Positions 60,440 through 64,000 of a stretch of DNA of 64,000 nucleotides are shown in pieces. How positions within the stretch are numbered: position 1 is the first letter of the stretch; each line of letters opens with the position of its first letter. Below the pieces are notes generated by a model. That model made no database searches, was not told where the DNA came from, and was given only the letters and a program-made list of their open reading frames with translations. Origin of the DNA: Opisthorchis felineus (lineage: Eukaryota > Platyhelminthes > Trematoda > Opisthorchiida > Opisthorchiidae); contig SJOL01005532.1 in the NCBI GenBank assembly GCA_004794785.1, positions 450,350 to 514,349 of the forward strand, given 5' to 3'. A program made the translations under genes and the position numbers.

Positions 60440-62830
60440 GAAAAATCCACTGCACACAACCCAACCTAAAGCTGCCACCTTGACGTGGTGATCGGGATTG
60501 AGTGCTGCAATAATACTGCGGGCTATAATGGCTGAAACTTCGTTCCACAAGGTGTAGCCATGCTACGAGACGGTCTTGGGGTGAATTCGTACTGAACTTT
60601 GTGATAGGAGTGTGGAAGCAGTAGGGTGTTTCCCCATGCGACCAACAAGTCCATATTCATGGAAGCAGAGATGCTGCGCTCCCCAGGAGAAGTACGGGTT
60701 AGAAAAAGTCGGCCCTAAAAACCGCACACGCTCAACGGTTGACCGTGACTACCGGCACACTATTCAACGCGTTTGAAATACATTTGAAAGCAGAGTGGTG
60801 CTGTTCAAAAGTCACCTGCTGCTCCTTGGAATCACATTTGGGCGGCCGATTCGGAGTCGATGCTCGTCTCACAGACAATGGAGAGCGACTCCTCCAATTG
60901 CGTGCTGATCATGAACTGTTTCTGGCCGGTACGAACATTCAGCATAAAGGTTCACATCAGGTAACCTGACGGCCACCAGCTGTAAATCAACCGTGAACCC
61001 AGTTGGATCACGTGGCCATCCGCTACCGGTGGAGAGCTACAGTTCAAGACTGCCGTTCCTTCTGGGGCACACCACTTGATTCCGATCACACCATGGTGCG
61101 TACACGCCTGACAGTTCGTTTCTCCTCAGGCCCTCGCAAGTCAGCAAGAAGCATGCCAAGCCACCATTTTCGAAGAACTACCATAGCTCAACAGTATCGA
61201 TCTGAGCTAGCCCAACACCTCTCCACAGTAAAACAATACTGTACCGGTAGCGAGCACGTGGATGAAGCATGGCAAAATATGAAAGGAGCTATGCTAGTGG
61301 CGTTTAGTTCTGTCCATCCAACTTCTCCGATACGATCAAGTGACCACTGGATATCGTCGAGATCGCTAGTCCCGATTGATGCTAGGAAATCCATACCAGC
61401 AGGCAACGAGTACGACGGTGCACGCAAATCCCTTAAACGCTAAATAGTGAAGAGCCTAAGGAAAGACCGGGAGCTCTGGTGAACATGGAAAACTCGGGAG
61501 ATGGAGGCTTTTGCTACTGGAAACAACCGTGCCCTATATCAACTGGTACGATCAACTGGCCCTAGTAAAGCAGCGGTCAGTGAAACGATAAGTGAAAAAG
61601 GCAGCTCATTAATTCACTCGCAAAAACGTCGACTGGAAAGACGGGCCGAACACTTCGAAGAGCAGTTTAGCTGGCCTCCTGCAACACAACCTGTGGAGGT
61701 AGTGCATACGGGCGAATGGAATATAAACCTTAACCGCTCGTCGGAAGAAGAAGTAAAGTACGAAATATCCGTACTGAAACATGAGAAGGGACCACGACCG
61801 GACAGTCTGTATCCAGCTCTCTTCAAAGCAGACGGAGAACCCCTGGTTACCCATCTAACAAAACTCATTGGTGCGATATGGATTGAAGAAAAACTGCCTG
61901 CAGAATGGGGCATGTCGACAGTTAGTCCCATCTTCAAAAAGTGTACGCGGACGCTGTGTGAAGGCCACCGTGGCATCAGCCTAGTAGCTGTGCATCGAAG
62001 CTTGACTGAATACAGGGAGAGACAGATATGTGAAAACCAAGCTGGGTTCCGTCCTGCAAGAGGATGCATCGACCACATTTGAACCCTCCGATAGATTCTG
62101 AAACAACGACACTGCTTCCAGCGACCAACAATGGTTGTCTTTCTTAACTTTAAAGCTGTCTGACTCTGTGGACCGTCAGGCACTATGGCGGTGTCTGTGG
62201 AGCAAAGATATTCCCCATAAATTCTTGACCTTCCTTAAGGCGCTGTACACCAACTCCCGCGGACATGTGAAGGTCTACGGGAAGCTCTCGCCTGAGTTCA
62301 CCACATCAAATGGTGTCAGGCAGGACTGTCCTCTTCCCCCCCTCCTCTTCAACTTCGTCATTGATACGATTATGGAAGACTCACTATCAGCCTCTGATGC
62401 CTGTGGGGTCGAAATGCTCTTGAGGCGTTCGCTCACAAATATCGAGTACGCAGACGACATAGCTCATCTCGGATCTGACGCCGTGGTAATGCAAACAATA
62501 GTAAATAATCTAAATAATTCTGCCTCACGGTTTGGCATGCGCTTCACACTTGCAAAGGATAAAGTGCTACTGCAAGACTGGGTGGGCTCGAACCCTAATC
62601 TCATGCTTGCGGATGAGCCGATTGAGGTAGTAGACAAATTTGTCTACCTGGGCAGCTGTATTAGTCCCGGTGGTCTCGCCAAAGATGGTATTTGCATCCG
62701 GATTTTCGAAGGCCAGACCAGCTTTAGTGAACCTGCATCACCTCTGGCGTAGGCGTAGGCGTGTCAAGGGTCTGGTGGCAGGTAGAACCACTGTACGGCA
62801 AGCACACTGTTCATACAGCTGATATTGATG
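60440..62830 (+). mobile_element. LINE (RTE/CR1-like), best preserved copy
   Basis: Plus strand. Leader-type sequence at about 60605-60775 is followed by the endonuclease end (HLGGRFGVDARLTDNGERLL at 60840, LDHVAIRYRWRATVQDCRSF at 61000, then LDSDHTMV with the catalytic SDH triplet). The linker runs 61140-61700. RT boxes follow: GPRPDSLYPALFKADG, SPIFKKCTRT, ICENQAGFRPARGCIDHI at 62030-62080, GVRQDCPLPPLLFNFVIDTI at 62310, IEYADDIAHLGSDAVVMQTI at 62440. The C-terminal region is VVDKFVYLGSCISPGGLAKD at 62620, ending at LVNLHHLWRRR near 62750. The element copies itself by target-primed reverse transcription. Frame changes near 61440, 62085 and 62720, an amber/opal stop or two and loss of the 5' endonuclease make it inactive. 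It nests in the first visible CdsA intron. Confidence 0.95.
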
Positions 62831-63880
62831 ATGACGGCAGTGCAAACCTGCTGTTCAGCATCTTACATGCAAATATTTGTGCTCAGCTCATCTTGGTAAA
62901 TCCCATCATGGATCGAGTTAGTGCAGATAGAGTCACTAAAGTTCACGAAAGAAAAGAGATTACAGTAAACAACTACGGATACATTCGTGGTAAAACGCGC
63001 TTCAAACGTATACCCACGAGGGGTAGACTTTTGAGGCCGATAGTTTATCAACTAACGAAGTGACTGTGAGGCTCCTATGTCTGAATTGAAATAGATCGTA
63101 AGAAATGAAGGAGAAATCGAAGGGCTATATAGTGGTTTGAAGTAATGTATCCGCACCAAACAGTGGATCGTGCCATCTAGACTGTACTGTGTGATGATGC
63201 CTTACGTAAAGGTAGATAAACCTGATAAGAATATCAAATTGGCCAAATAACGGACCTACGAGGTGAAGGTTCGTTACTCAGCCTTATTGGTCATCCACTC
63301 TGCCTGAATCTTATCCGCTGCGATCCATAGCGTAGCAATACTAAGATATGGTTGCTCGAAGCTAATCCACGTCATACCTTCTTAAATGTTCAAAATTTAC
63401 AATCTTAGTATTGGCAGCGACATCTTTTTGGCATAAAACTGCTGTGCAACCCATAGAATCATGATAACTGAATTACTGTCTGGTTACCTGAACTGGCATA
63501 AAAACAACAGATGCCTGGAGCCAAAGTACGGCGTCCCGGGAACGAATATAATGACGACCTGCATCGAATACAGTCTATCAGTATTGCCTCATAACCGACA
63601 AATACTAATAGAACGCTGAGGGGGGCAAGAGGTAATTTAGCGAAAAAGCATAAAAGGGATAACTGAAGATTTGGGTACTATCAGTGTCACTTGTTTTTGA
63701 GTGGCCTCGCTGCAAACGTTGCAAGATGTCAACGGCACTCGTGCTACCAGTTTCTATTCAAATTGTCTGAGTGTTGGAACGTCCAACCGTCGCAGAATAT
63801 TTGTGCCAGGTTATCATTAGGTTTTAAAAAGGTAGAATAAATGTCTGTTCCACATACTTAAAAATAGGAGAATAACTAAC
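62831..63880. other. CdsA intron, no element recognised
   Basis: No motif. Leads up to the donor site of exon 63881-64000. Confidence 0.4.
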
Positions 63881-64000
63881 CTCTTTGGCCAGCAGAAGTC
63901 GAAAACGAGTGATTAGACTCTCACCGAACAGGAAGTAGTTGGAGCTGAACAGAAAATACCAGGAGAGCAACCTGAACCAGGGAAGGTCATGTGATCGATA
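63881..64000 (-). CDS. CdsA: phosphatidate cytidylyltransferase, first exon visible (cut by window edge)
   Basis: Donor AAAGAG then GTTAGT (minus). The 40 codons up to the window end read [20 protein letters not shown], then [13 protein letters not shown]. Human CDS2 has SYDLPWFRTLSWYFLL followed by the NYFFYGE segment at the same place. The exon continues past 64000, and roughly the first hundred residues plus the start codon are outside the window. Too close to the edge and too short to be seen as an ordinary long frame. Confidence 0.94.

Noticed and set aside
61614..62183. 189-codon minus-strand frame
   Set aside because: Antisense of the LINE RT, whose motifs are on the plus strand.
1..64000. 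Bacterial-type features such as operons, CRISPR arrays or ribosome binding sites
   Set aside because: The window has spliced genes, animal retroelements and microsatellites. No spaced direct-repeat array was seen.

Overview
The window is a piece of a repeat-rich, intron-rich animal genome. The mix of Penelope-like elements with a GIY-YIG endonuclease, non-LTR retrotransposons of RTE/CR1-like and R2-like type, Gypsy remnants and tRNA-derived SINEs fits a flatworm, most likely a trematode. That placement is inference from the repeat mix; no ribosomal or mitochondrial marker is present.

The one host gene I can name with confidence lies on the minus strand from 35870 to beyond the right edge. 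It is phosphatidate cytidylyltransferase (CDP-diacylglycerol synthase, orthologue of vertebrate CDS1/CDS2 and fly CdsA). Six exons can be placed by splice sites, phase and family alignment: 63881-64000 (cut by the window edge), 56283-56402, 51633-51715, 47526-47817, 37388-37626 and 35870-36062. Together they encode 348 residues plus the stop codon, and every junction keeps the reading frame. The N-terminal quarter lies outside the window. The five introns (about 1.3 to 9.9 kb) hold most of the mobile-element debris in the right half.

Left half, 0-35 kb: a Gypsy reverse-transcriptase scrap (about 400-830), a decayed Penelope-like element (1.7-3.9 kb), a LINE tail (4.8-5.1 kb), a long ATC microsatellite (6.8 kb), an R2-like endonuclease end (12.6-13.4 kb), two unrecognised exon-like segments (13.9 and 14.8-15.1 kb), a better preserved Penelope-like element (20.3-22.3 kb), a LINE fragment (28.9-29.9 kb), a Gypsy-like pol remnant with protease, RT, RNase H and integrase in order (29.9-32.2 kb), and a sequence gap inside a TA repeat (32.8 kb). 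Long stretches between these have no supportable gene.

Right half, 35-64 kb: inside the CDP-diacylglycerol synthase introns lie at least seven LINE copies, an R2-like N-terminus and C-terminus separated by a Penelope flank fragment (48.4-49.6 kb), tRNA-type SINEs (53.3 and 54.3 kb), a 33-bp C run (56.0 kb), and the best LINE copy (60.4-62.8 kb), with endonuclease and reverse transcriptase still readable.

The most notable structural signal is in the two Penelope-like copies. Each is flanked by inverted copies of a repeat whose core resembles the hammerhead ribozyme known from Penelope-like elements. Further stray pieces of the same repeat sit at 48.7 and 60.3 kb.
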